Shown here: positions 17,282-24,785 of the stretch, piece after piece
How positions within the stretch are numbered: the stretch's first letter is position 1
Layout of the letters: every line of letters starts with the position of its first letter
NCBI GenBank assembly: GCA_025210805.1
Contig: JAOAQX010000003.1
Location: 1-64,000, forward strand
Direction of reading: 5' to 3'
DNA: 64,000 bases
DNA from: Flavobacteriales bacterium
GTDB taxonomy: Bacteria > Bacteroidota > Bacteroidia > Flavobacteriales > CAJXXR01
Notes under the pieces: model-generated
Databases searched by the model: none
What the model saw: the letters and a program-made list of their open reading frames with translations, nothing else
What the model was told of the DNA's origin: nothing
Made by a program: the position numbers and the translations under genes

Positions 17282-17289
17282 TACATTTG
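17282..17289 (+). promoter_or_regulatory. -7 box upstream of superoxide dismutase
   Basis: TACATTTG matches TAnnTTTG exactly, 40 bases before the SOD ATG and just after the hydrolase stop. No TTG was seen in the -33 position. Confidence 0.5.
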
Positions 17290-17329
17290 TATGAACCCGT
17301 AAAACAACAACCAAAAAACAATTAAAAAA

Positions 17330-17929
17330 ATGAAATTCGAATTACCACAATTAGCGTATGCATACGATGCATTAGAGCCACATTTTGACGCAATGACTAT
17401 GGAAATTCACCATAGCAAACACCACGCAGGATATACTGCAAAACTCAATGCAGCCATTGAAGGTACAGAGTATGCCGAAATGAGTATTGAAGAAATGATG
17501 GCAAAGGGTGAGAGCCTTCCTGGAGGAGTAAGAAACAACGGAGGAGGTTATTATAATCACCGTCTTTTCTGGAATATTTTGAGTCCAAACGGTGGAGGAA
17601 AACCATCGGGAGCAATAGCTGAAGCAATTGATAGAGATTTTGGAAGCTTTGAAAAACTACAAGAAGAATTCAACGCTGCTGCTGCTACTAGATTTGGTTC
17701 TGGGTGGGCTTGGCTTTGTGTGAAAAACGGAAAACTAGAAGTTTGCTCTACCCCAAATCAAGATAACCCATTAATGGGTATTGGATGTAGTGGTACACCA
17801 ATCTTAGGACTTGATGTATGGGAACATGCTTATTACTTAAAGTTTCAAAATCGTCGTCCTGATTATATCAATGCATTTTGGAATTTGATTAACTGGGAGC
17901 AAGTTCAAAAAAACATGGAAAATGCTTAA
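17330..17929 (+). CDS. Iron/manganese superoxide dismutase
   Basis: The 199-residue enzyme converts superoxide to hydrogen peroxide and oxygen in the cytoplasm; no signal peptide is present. The metal ligands can be read: His27 in HHSKHHAGY, His77 in [11 protein letters not shown], and Asp162 and His166 in [19 protein letters not shown]. Gln144 in STPNQDNP sits where manganese enzymes carry their hydrogen-bonding Gln, which favours a Mn or cambialistic enzyme over the strict iron type. Length is normal. It has its own -7 box and a strong terminator, and so appears monocistronic. Confidence 0.95.
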   Translation: MKFELPQLAYAYDALEPHFDAMTMEIHHSKHHAGYTAKLNAAIEGTEYAEMSIEEMMAKGESLPGGVRNNGGGYYNHRLFWNILSPNGGGKPSGAIAEAIDRDFGSFEKLQEEFNAAAATRFGSGWAWLCVKNGKLEVCSTPNQDNPLMGIGCSGTPILGLDVWEHAYYLKFQNRRPDYINAFWNLINWEQVQKNMENA

Positions 17930-17982
17930 AGCATCATCCAAATTCTTCTTAATCCATAATTAAGAAGATAGACAAAATACGA

Positions 17983-18019
17983 AGAGTGTTACACTAAGGT
18001 GTAACACTCTTTTTTTTTT
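17983..18019 (+). terminator. Strong terminator after superoxide dismutase
   Basis: Perfect 12-bp stem agagtgttacac (17983-17994) and gtgtaacactct (17999-18010) with a four-base loop, followed by a run of T residues. A weaker hairpin, cttcttaat/attaagaag, lies just before it at 17946-17968. Confidence 0.95.
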
Positions 18020-18146
18020 ATTTATAGCACATAAATCACAAAAATAAGGGGGTTCTTCACAATTACTGAAGAAATAATTCAACTATCTATTGTTTTTTAT
18101 ATATTAGTAATTATATATAAATATACACGCACCAATTTTACATACT

Positions 18147-18941
18147 ATGAACAGTAACCAATTTAAAGAAATCCATATTGGTAAGATTATTTTTGAATTA
18201 GTTCAAGATAAAGATTTCGATAATTTCGATTTAACAAAACTATTGAACTGTGACCATAATGAACTTATGAATATGTATGAAAGCGAAAGTCTAGATGCCT
18301 CTGTTTTATTAAAGTGGAGTAAGATTTTAGACTACAATCTATTCATGTTCTACCACACACATTTACAAATTTATAGTCCATCTTCTGCTAGAGCTCAAGC
18401 ACCAAAAGAAAACACTAAAAAAGTATATCCTGAATTTAGAAAAAACTATTATTCACCTGAAATAAAAACTTTTATCCTTGAACTTATAGAAAAAAAGGAA
18501 TTGGAAATTCAGGAAATCATCAATAGATATTCGATTCCAAAAACAACCATTTATCGCTGGATAAAAAAACATAATGGGGCAACGAATAATGAAGTTGAAA
18601 AAAAAAAGATTATTCCTAAAATAAATGATGTAAATCATAAGAGGATTTTCAAGGATATGCTGAAGTCTCATTCTTCTCTTAAAAGTACAGAATTATTAGA
18701 CAAAATTGATACTATTGAGAATATAAAAGATGTAATTGCTATAAATAGTGAAATCAGTAAACACCTAGACAGCAAGTACTCAAAAGAGATGTATCAATCG
18801 TTAAAAAGCTTTGATAAAGATCTAATAAGCAAGATATTAAAAGAAAAGAAAGACAATAATTTAACAACCAGTGAAATCGCAAGAAAATACCAAGTAAGCC
18901 GAAATACTATTTCACGTTGGGAAAGCCAATATGTGAAATAA
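18147..18941 (+). CDS. Two-HTH regulator with transposase-like domains
   Basis: The 264-residue product has three recognisable parts. Residues 5-75 resemble the XRE-like N-terminal segment found in Bacteroidota regulators (IHIGKIIFELV ... LLKWSKILDYNLFMFY). Residues about 104-140 form an HTH (EIINRYSIPKTTIYRWIKKH) and residues 235-262 another (TTSEIARKYQVSRNTISRWE); both resemble the HTH_28/IS3-family transposase OrfA type. No catalytic transposase domain, inverted repeats or target-site duplications are seen, so I read it as a regulator built from transposase-type DNA-binding units. A LytTR response regulator follows 76 bases later on the same strand but with its own promoter. Targets are unknown. 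Confidence 0.75.
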   Translation: MNSNQFKEIHIGKIIFELVQDKDFDNFDLTKLLNCDHNELMNMYESESLDASVLLKWSKILDYNLFMFYHTHLQIYSPSSARAQAPKENTKKVYPEFRKNYYSPEIKTFILELIEKKELEIQEIINRYSIPKTTIYRWIKKHNGATNNEVEKKKIIPKINDVNHKRIFKDMLKSHSSLKSTELLDKIDTIENIKDVIAINSEISKHLDSKYSKEMYQSLKSFDKDLISKILKEKKDNNLTTSEIARKYQVSRNTISRWESQYVK

Positions 18942-18956
18942 CCACCTATTTCATTA

Positions 18957-18986
18957 TTGTCTTTTGATATTTTTTATTTACATTTC
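18957..18986 (+). promoter_or_regulatory. Promoter of the LytTR response regulator
   Basis: TTG at 18957-18959, a 19-base spacer and TACATTTC at 18979-18986 match the TTG/TAnnTTTG architecture at all but the last base. The ATG of the next gene lies 31 bases downstream. Confidence 0.55.
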
Positions 18987-19017
18987 CAAACAAAAGTCTA
19001 ATCCATTATAAACTCAA

Positions 19018-19737
19018 ATGAATACAGAATTTGGAATTTTCATTGTTGAAGATAAAACTTTAACAAGATTAGCTTTAGAAATTATGATAAAAAATAATGG
19101 CTTTGCTTTCATTGGATCAGAGCCAACTGCCGAGAAAGCTTATGAACTGATTAGTGAAAACAAGTCTAAAGTTGACTTAGTATTAGTAGATATCAATTTA
19201 GCAGGTGAAAACGATGGTTTCTGGCTCGGAAAAAAACTCAAAGACTTAGAAATTCCCTTTGTAATTATCACCGCATACAATGATTCTAAAACACTTCAAG
19301 GGATTATTCGATCTGGTGCAGAGACGCATATTATGAAACCTTTCGTTGAGACGAATGTGATTACAAATATTAAGTTGATTCTTGAAAAATATGCGAAAAA
19401 GGATGAAGAACCAGATTTTATCTATATCAAAAGCAACAGAAATAAGATTAAAATTGATTTGAAGAAAGTTCACTTCGTAAAATCTGAAGGAAATTATATT
19501 ATCTTATTCTACGATGATCAAAATTATATTCTACGAAATAGTATTCCAAAGTTCCTTGAAGAGAACACCAGAGACTATCTCGTGAGAACTCATCGTAGAT
19601 ATATTATCAATTTGAGCAGGATTGACCAGTTTAACTCTAAAGAAATTGTGATTAAAGATGAAATTATCCCCATCTCTGGTAGCTTTAAAGATCATTTCAA
19701 TAGCCGATGGAGTGAAATTGAAAAATCTAATAGATAA
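19018..19737 (+). CDS. LytTR-family response regulator, no kinase nearby
   Basis: This 239-residue protein has a receiver domain (residues 5-125) with the acidic pair ED at 11-12, phosphoacceptor Asp58 in LVLVDINLAG, a Thr in IITAYND and Lys107 in MKPF, all the expected residues. The LytTR DNA-binding domain spans about 137-235 (VHFVKSEGNYIILFY, LVRTHRRYIINLSRID, IPISGSFKDHF). LytTR regulators bind paired direct repeats and normally answer to a LytS-type kinase; none is in the window, so the partner must be elsewhere. It has its own promoter. The upstream HTH gene is on the same strand, and the two may share a function. Confidence 0.9.
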   Translation: MNTEFGIFIVEDKTLTRLALEIMIKNNGFAFIGSEPTAEKAYELISENKSKVDLVLVDINLAGENDGFWLGKKLKDLEIPFVIITAYNDSKTLQGIIRSGAETHIMKPFVETNVITNIKLILEKYAKKDEEPDFIYIKSNRNKIKIDLKKVHFVKSEGNYIILFYDDQNYILRNSIPKFLEENTRDYLVRTHRRYIINLSRIDQFNSKEIVIKDEIIPISGSFKDHFNSRWSEIEKSNR

Positions 19738-19766
19738 TCACACACACCAATTACTTGTTATAAATA

Positions 19767-20657
19767 CTACCTCTTTATAAATTGGAGAAAGTAAGGAAGT
19801 CTGTTTTGAGTATTTAAATAGTAACGTTCTTCTTCGGCTCCAAAACTCCTAAAAAATCGTTTTACCCCTTCTATACTGGATCCCTCGAAATCTATCGTTT
19901 TGACATTTTCGCATTGTTCAATAAAAGTATGAACCAGTAAGTTCATCGCTCGATGTTTTCTCCCAACTTCATTCGAGATAGAAACCATATAGTAAGCAGT
20001 TTCCTTATGTATTAACCACATATTTATCGCTACAAGTTCATTTTCTCTGTAAGCTTGGTATATTTTTAATTTTCCACAAGAAAATAGTTGAGACAAAACA
20101 TTTCTCATTTGCTTTTCTTGAGATCTATTTAAGGTAGCTCCTGTAAAATGAAAATTATTAAAATAGAAAGTTAAACTTGTTTCGATATCTGTAGAGGGCT
20201 GAACAATAATATGGTTTTTTACCGCAGAGCGAATGGCACGCCTAAGTCGTTCCCCTCTTTTCCCTGTTGGAGGATAATCCGCCAATGACAGCATACAATT
20301 TGTTCTTTCTTGAGCCTTCCCTAATTTTAAATCTTGAACCGAAGAATAAGCTATATAATGATAGCGAGATTGCAATTTATCAGAAAAAGCTAATAAAACC
20401 TCCTCTGGAATATTTTTATTGGGAAAAATCCCTAACTGCTGTGTAAGAATAGGAAGTTGAGCAAATTTCCAAAACATTTTTTTTTGGAGAGAAATTGGTA
20501 ACACAAAGTCATAATTCCCAAACACCAAACACTCCCATTTTTTATCAAAAACGATGTCTAAATACCAAGGTTGCGCATAGACCTTAGCATCTTGCACACA
20601 GATTTGGTAAAACTGAATATTGATATTTTCTCGAGAGATTACTTGTATTTCTGACAA
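19767..20657 (-). CDS. FemAB/GNAT-like acyltransferase
   Basis: The 296-residue protein starts at a TTG (20657); no ATG lies upstream in frame before a stop codon. It has the look of a FemAB/BioF2-like double GNAT fold: a first half with PWYLDIVF and LPISLQKK, then a second half with LKIYQAYRENELVAINMWLIHKETAYYMVS, and the closing IDFEGSSIEGVKRFFRSFGAEEERYY, where the acyl-CoA or aminoacyl-tRNA type site would form. FemAB proteins add amino acids to peptidoglycan or act on similar substrates; the Bacteroidota homologues of this size are poorly defined. It is convergent with the LytTR gene. Substrate unknown. Confidence 0.7.
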   Translation of the reverse strand: MSEIQVISRENINIQFYQICVQDAKVYAQPWYLDIVFDKKWECLVFGNYDFVLPISLQKKMFWKFAQLPILTQQLGIFPNKNIPEEVLLAFSDKLQSRYHYIAYSSVQDLKLGKAQERTNCMLSLADYPPTGKRGERLRRAIRSAVKNHIIVQPSTDIETSLTFYFNNFHFTGATLNRSQEKQMRNVLSQLFSCGKLKIYQAYRENELVAINMWLIHKETAYYMVSISNEVGRKHRAMNLLVHTFIEQCENVKTIDFEGSSIEGVKRFFRSFGAEEERYYLNTQNRLPYFLQFIKR

Positions 20658-20707
20658 CTTTTTTGAATGAAAAAATTAATAATGGCAGCTTCTTTAGGCT
20701 AATTTAT

Positions 20708-20715
20708 TACATTTG
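20708..20715 (+). promoter_or_regulatory. -7 box of the membrane-protein/hflX/truB operon
   Basis: TACATTTG matches TAnnTTTG, 19 bases ahead of the ATG at 20735. It would drive the genes 20735-23077. Confidence 0.5.
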
Positions 20716-20734
20716 AAAATAAAAGACAAACAAC

Positions 20735-21142
20735 ATGGAATTTATCAAAACTCTACACAGTCATTTTAGCTACCTAGTGGCTATGGTTATCTTTATTGCA
20801 TTTATTACTTCCACAATTGGTTTATTGAAGAAAAAATTTGGAGTAAAGGACCTAAAGTTATCTTTGATCGCCTTAATCCTTACGCATATTCAATTGCTCT
20901 TCGGACTGATTTTATTCTCTCCTCACATCATGAATTTTGGGAGTTATATGGGAGAAAAGGCTGCAAGATTAAGATTTGTAGAACACCCAATGATGATGGT
21001 ATTAGTTGCCGTATTTGTAACTATTGCTCATTCTAAAACAAAAAAGAATCCTACTGCAGGAGTCATGAAGACAAGAACGATTCTTTATGGTCTTTCTGTG
21101 CTTTTTATTGCCTTGAGAGTTTTACCATTCTGGTTGGCATAA
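20735..21142 (+). CDS. Small four-helix membrane protein, cytochrome b-like
   Basis: The 135-residue protein is made almost wholly of four hydrophobic segments (about 12-32, 42-62, 83-100, 113-133). Conserved-looking His residues lie at the ends: LHSHFSYLV (His8, His10), LTHIQLLFGLILFSPHIM and FVEHPMMMV. Homologues in Flavobacteriia are often listed as a cytochrome b-type or wrongly as a ribosomal protein; haem binding cannot be proved from sequence. The gene is 15 bases ahead of hflX and shares its promoter, so it is likely co-transcribed with hflX and truB. Function unknown. Confidence 0.75.
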   Translation: MEFIKTLHSHFSYLVAMVIFIAFITSTIGLLKKKFGVKDLKLSLIALILTHIQLLFGLILFSPHIMNFGSYMGEKAARLRFVEHPMMMVLVAVFVTIAHSKTKKNPTAGVMKTRTILYGLSVLFIALRVLPFWLA

Positions 21143-21157
21143 ACAAGAAAATACTCT

Positions 21158-22375
21158 ATGTCTATAGAAATAAAAAAACATAAAAAAGAACGTGTTGTTC
21201 TTGTGGGGGTAATTACCCAGCTTCAAAATGAAACCACCGCTCAGGAATACCTCGATGAGCTAGAATTTCTAGCGTTTACAGCGGGTGCAAAAACTCTTGG
21301 GCGTTTTCAACAAAAATTGACCAAGCCAAACCCTAAAAGTTTTATTGGAACAGGAAAAATTGAAGAAATCAATGTCTTTATCAAAGAACAGGATATAGAC
21401 ACCGTAATCTTTGATGATGAGCTCTCGGCTTCGCAACTGAGAAATTTGGAAGAGATGATGAATTGTAAAATTCTGGATAGAACCAATCTAATCCTTGATA
21501 TTTTTGCTGCCCGTGCTCAAACTTCTTATGCCGTTGCACAAGTGGAACTTGCCCAATATCAATACCTACTTCCACGTCTTACAAGAATGTGGACTCACCT
21601 CCAAAAACAAAAAGGGGGAATAGGAATGAAAGGTCCTGGAGAAAAAGAAATTGAAACAGATAGAAGGATTATACGTGATAAAATTTCTCTACTCAAGAAG
21701 AGGCTCAAGACCATTGATAAACAAATGGCAACTCAAAGAAAAAATAGAGGACAATTGGTTCGTGCTGCTTTAGTGGGTTACACAAACGTAGGAAAATCAA
21801 CGCTCATGAATTCTTTGAGCAAGTCTCAGGTTCTTGAAGAAAATAAACTTTTTGCCACACTAGATACTGCGGTGAGAAAAGTAGTAGTAAAAAATCTTCC
21901 ATTCTTATTAACAGATACTGTTGGATTTATTAGAAAACTACCTACCCAATTAATAGAATCTTTCAAATCTACACTAGATGAAGTAAGAGAAGCCGATTTT
22001 CTCATTCATGTAGTAGATATCTCTCATGCGAGTTTTGAAGATCATATTGCCGCCGTAGAAGGTATTCTAAAAGAAATAAATGCCGATGACAAGCCTGTTA
22101 TGATGGTTTTCAATAAAATTGATTTATTTGATTTTACCCCAAAAGATGAAGATGATTTAACCCCTGTTTTGAGAGAGAATCTTTCTTTGGAATATTATCA
22201 AAATCATTATCAAAACAAAGAGCATATTGATGCCATTTTTATCTCAGCAAGAGATCGTGAAGACATCAATAAACTAAAGGAAAAACTCTATAAACCTATT
22301 GCAGACATTCACAGGAAGCGTTTTCCTTACAACAGTTTCTTATTTGATTATTACGACGAAGAACAAGATTCTTAA
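21158..22375 (+). CDS. hflX: GTPase HflX
   Basis: HflX is a ribosome-associated GTPase that splits stalled 70S ribosomes under stress. The 405-residue product contains the HflX-specific Gly-rich linker GGIGMKGPGEKEIETDRR, then the G domain: G1 GYTNVGKSTL, G3 DTVGFI, and G4 NKID. The N-terminal region (residues 15-170) includes the family's LGRFQQKL and FIGTGKIEEI motifs. Length is normal. truB follows after three bases and the membrane protein precedes it by 15 bases, so all three are one operon. Confidence 0.96.
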   Translation: MSIEIKKHKKERVVLVGVITQLQNETTAQEYLDELEFLAFTAGAKTLGRFQQKLTKPNPKSFIGTGKIEEINVFIKEQDIDTVIFDDELSASQLRNLEEMMNCKILDRTNLILDIFAARAQTSYAVAQVELAQYQYLLPRLTRMWTHLQKQKGGIGMKGPGEKEIETDRRIIRDKISLLKKRLKTIDKQMATQRKNRGQLVRAALVGYTNVGKSTLMNSLSKSQVLEENKLFATLDTAVRKVVVKNLPFLLTDTVGFIRKLPTQLIESFKSTLDEVREADFLIHVVDISHASFEDHIAAVEGILKEINADDKPVMMVFNKIDLFDFTPKDEDDLTPVLRENLSLEYYQNHYQNKEHIDAIFISARDREDINKLKEKLYKPIADIHRKRFPYNSFLFDYYDEEQDS

Positions 22376-22378
22376 TTC

Positions 22379-23077
22379 ATGGAACAAACCAAATATCAAA
22401 AAGGTGAAGTACTCCTTGTAGACAAACCATTGGAATGGACTTCTTTTCAGGCGGTAAATAAACTCAAGCATGCGATTCGTAGGACTTATGGTCTGAGAAA
22501 AATAAAAATAGGACATGCCGGAACGCTTGATCCACTTGCTACAGGTTTGCTCATTATATGTACGGGTAAAAAAACCAAAACAATTACTGAGTACCAAGGG
22601 CAAGCCAAGGAATATACAGGAACTATTACTCTGGGAGGAACCACTCCAAGCTATGATCTGGAAACAGAAATAGACCAAGAGTATCCCACTGAACATATCA
22701 CCGAAGAAGCCATTCAAGAAATTGCTGATTCATTTTTAGGCGAACAAGATCAATTTCCGCCCATTTTCTCGGCACTAAAACAAAAGGGAGAAGCGCTTTA
22801 TAAAAAAGCTCGTCGGGGTGAAGAAGTGGAGGTAAAAGCCCGAAAGATCACTTTCTACGAAGTAGAAATCACCAAAATATCTATGCCCAATATCCATTTT
22901 AGGGTCCTGTGTAGCAAAGGAACTTATATTCGTTCTTTTGCCTATGATTTTGGAAAAAAACTTAAATCGGGTGCACATCTTTCTGCTTTAAGAAGAACTA
23001 AAATTGGGGATTTTTCTGTGAAAAATGCTTGGGAATTAACAGAACTCGTTTCTAAAATTGAATCGGAAATAGAGTAA
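22379..23077 (+). CDS. truB: tRNA pseudouridine(55) synthase
   Basis: TruB makes pseudouridine 55 in the T-loop of tRNAs. The 232-residue product has the family motifs LVDKPLEWTSFQAVNKL, and KIGHAGTLDPLATGLL, whose Asp is the catalytic nucleophile, then GGTTPSYDLETEI, PPIFSALKQKGEALYKKAR and the CSKGTYIRSFAYDFG active-site strand. It lacks a C-terminal PUA extension, as in many short bacterial TruB proteins. It is the last gene of the operon, with a terminator shortly after its stop. Confidence 0.96.
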   Translation: MEQTKYQKGEVLLVDKPLEWTSFQAVNKLKHAIRRTYGLRKIKIGHAGTLDPLATGLLIICTGKKTKTITEYQGQAKEYTGTITLGGTTPSYDLETEIDQEYPTEHITEEAIQEIADSFLGEQDQFPPIFSALKQKGEALYKKARRGEEVEVKARKITFYEVEITKISMPNIHFRVLCSKGTYIRSFAYDFGKKLKSGAHLSALRRTKIGDFSVKNAWELTELVSKIESEIE

Positions 23078-23105
23078 AACTATCGATTAAGATTTATTAA
23101 ACTAA

Positions 23106-23144
23106 AATCCCCTAGATTACATTTCTCAATCTAGGGGATTTTTT
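23106..23144 (+). terminator. Terminator after truB
   Basis: Perfect 13-bp stem aatcccctagatt (23106-23118) and aatctaggggatt (23128-23140), loop of nine bases, followed by T residues on the plus strand. It lies between convergent genes and overlaps the AraC stop. Confidence 0.9.
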
Positions 23145-24061
23145 CACTTTATAGGAATACAGATATCCAAAATAAATTTATTTTCAGGATGTGTCCTATA
23201 ATCATTCTGATAGATTTCAAAAGGTTGTGCCTCTGCCATTTCATAACCCTGATCGTTTAACCAGATAAAAGCCCCTGTCCAAGCTTTTTCAAATTCTTCT
23301 AAACCGATTTCCATTCTACTCACCACCATTTTTCCGCCAGGAATTGTTTGAGTTCCTATTTCTCCATCGGGCATCACATCTTCATGTACCACCATACAGG
23401 CACTCATTCTTACTTTGTCGGACTCAGTAGTTTTAAAACTATCATGATATAAAGTCGCCATTTTAAATTCGGGATGAGTCATATATCCTTTTGGAGCTCC
23501 CCACTGGATGAGCCTTTCAAAACTCCCCGGCATTTTCCCTACTCCTATACAAGTAATATAGGCAACTTTCATAGGTTTCATTTCTTTTACTTCAATGTTT
23601 GCATTCATAGTAATCCATTTTTTTAGTTGAACAATGGTACAAATGTATTGCTGCCTTTCTTCAAGTATTTGATGATTATTGCTATTGATTTGATTCATCT
23701 TGCGATGATTATTTTTTTTATAAAAATCTGTAGGACTCATATCATATTTTTTCTTGAATGCACGAGAAAAGCTTGCATGACTTCCGAATCCACAATCCAC
23801 AGCCACAGAAGCTACAAGTAGATTTTTGTCATGAATGAGTCTATTCGCTGCTTTTTGCAATCTCTTTCGAGTGATATACTCATTGAGCGTTTCTCCTACA
23901 ATGATTTTAAAAATTCTATGAAAATGAAAAGGAGAAAATAAAGCCTTGCGAGCAATTTTTTCTAAAGAAAGATCTTCTTGCAAATGCTCTTCAATATAGG
24001 TGAATACTTCATTAATTCTTTTAATATATTCGGTTTCGGTATAGTTTTCAGGTGTTTTCAA
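23144..24061 (-). CDS. AraC-family regulator with GyrI-like effector domain
   Basis: The 305-residue protein has two AraC helix-turn-helix units in its first 110 residues: LSLEKIARKALFSPFHFHRIFK and VASVAVDCGFGSHASFSRAFKKKYDMSP. The C-terminal 150 residues form a GyrI-like (SOUL/BacT) ligand-binding domain, with AYITCIGVGKMPGSFERLIQWG and the closing HPENKFILDICIPIK. This layout matches effector-sensing activators such as Rob and BmrR-like proteins. The start codon is TTG at 24061, since no in-frame ATG lies before the upstream stop. A CAAAGATA box (minus TATCTTTG) at 24078-24085 fits a promoter. The adjoining truncated GNAT copy is divergent from it. Ligand unknown. Confidence 0.88.
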   Translation of the reverse strand: MKTPENYTETEYIKRINEVFTYIEEHLQEDLSLEKIARKALFSPFHFHRIFKIIVGETLNEYITRKRLQKAANRLIHDKNLLVASVAVDCGFGSHASFSRAFKKKYDMSPTDFYKKNNHRKMNQINSNNHQILEERQQYICTIVQLKKWITMNANIEVKEMKPMKVAYITCIGVGKMPGSFERLIQWGAPKGYMTHPEFKMATLYHDSFKTTESDKVRMSACMVVHEDVMPDGEIGTQTIPGGKMVVSRMEIGLEEFEKAWTGAFIWLNDQGYEMAEAQPFEIYQNDYRTHPENKFILDICIPIK

Positions 24062-24077
24062 CAGATGACTCTTTTTC

Positions 24078-24085
24078 CAAAGATA
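24078..24085 (-). promoter_or_regulatory. -7 box of the AraC gene
   Basis: Reads TATCTTTG on the minus strand, an exact TAnnTTTG match 17 bases ahead of the TTG start at 24061, which supports use of that start. Confidence 0.5.
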
Positions 24086-24122
24086 GAATAGATTCTTTTA
24101 TTTTTTTATACTTATCTTGCTC

Positions 24123-24315
24123 TTAGCAAGTAATCAGCATAATATCAAATGAAACTCATAAAAGCGCAAAAATCTCAAATAGAGACTATTTGGCAAATTC
24201 TCCAAAAGGCGATCGAAAGAAGAAAAGAAGACGGTAGTAATCAATGGCAAGATGGTTATCCAAATATTCAAACTATTCAGCAGGATATTGATGCGCATTC
24301 TGGCTATGTTTTGAT
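24123..24315 (+). repeat. 193-bp direct repeat, left copy
   Basis: Matches 27016-27208 at 187 of 193 positions, offset 2893 bases. It contains the first 55 codons of the GNAT gene and 26 bases upstream. All six differences lie between 24187 and 24212 and at third codon positions. Confidence 0.97.
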
Positions 24316-24322
24316 AATCTGA
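24149..24322 (+). pseudogene. Truncated GNAT acetyltransferase copy
   Basis: A 57-codon frame with the same start and the same first 55 codons as the intact gene at 27042-27548 (one amino-acid change, Gln16 for His), then a stop after VLII. The first third of a GNAT domain is left and no acetyl-CoA site is present, so it cannot be a working enzyme. The break falls right after the codon pair for VL at 24315. The intact gene lies 2.9 kb away, on the other side of the RCC1 gene. Confidence 0.85.
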
Positions 24323-24375
24323 AGAAAAATGAAATTATCAATATCGTAGAAAATGACTTTGATTTGGACCAATAG
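24310..24375 (+). pseudogene. Fused protein tail at the break point
   Basis: In a different frame from the truncated GNAT copy, the sequence past the break encodes FDNLKKNEIINIVENDFDLDQ and then TAG. This looks like an authentic, acidic protein C-terminus cut at its left end. It has no start. The source gene is not recognised. Short enough to be chance. Confidence 0.35.
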
Positions 24376-24785
24376 CAATAAGTTATGTAACCATTACTCT
24401 TACGAAACTAACGAACTGGATAATTCACAAATGAAAAACTCTTTTCTTTGATTTCAATAAACAACCAGCACATGCGAATAAGATTAGTAATCTTAGAGAA
24501 ATCTGTCATATAGTCTTTGAATGGTAAAACTTATAACACACTAACATTACTTTGTGTATAAAAGACTACACTTACAACCCTTAATGGTTTATTATTAAAA
24601 CAATACAAATGTTGCAATAATCAATTCATATCTAATACTTAATACATTATTTCCATTTTTCCTCACAAGTATATTATTAATATTACTTAACTTTGTGGCA
24701 ATTTTACTATTGAGTAGATCAATAATGTTAATTTTTTTGTAATTAAAAAAAACTCAAATAGACTACAAATAAAATACTAATTCAT
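24323..24785. other. AT-rich gap upstream of the RCC1 gene
   Basis: After the protein-tail fragment, about 410 bases hold no gene that I can support. A TAACTTTG box at 24688-24695, matching the -7 consensus, lies about 90 bases before the ATG of the RCC1 gene and could be its promoter. No transposase remnant is seen. Confidence 0.45.

Noticed and set aside
22340-22717. 125-residue minus-strand frame at hflX/truB
   Set aside because: Overlaps the hflX-truB junction on the other strand, with no match to any family I know and no promoter.
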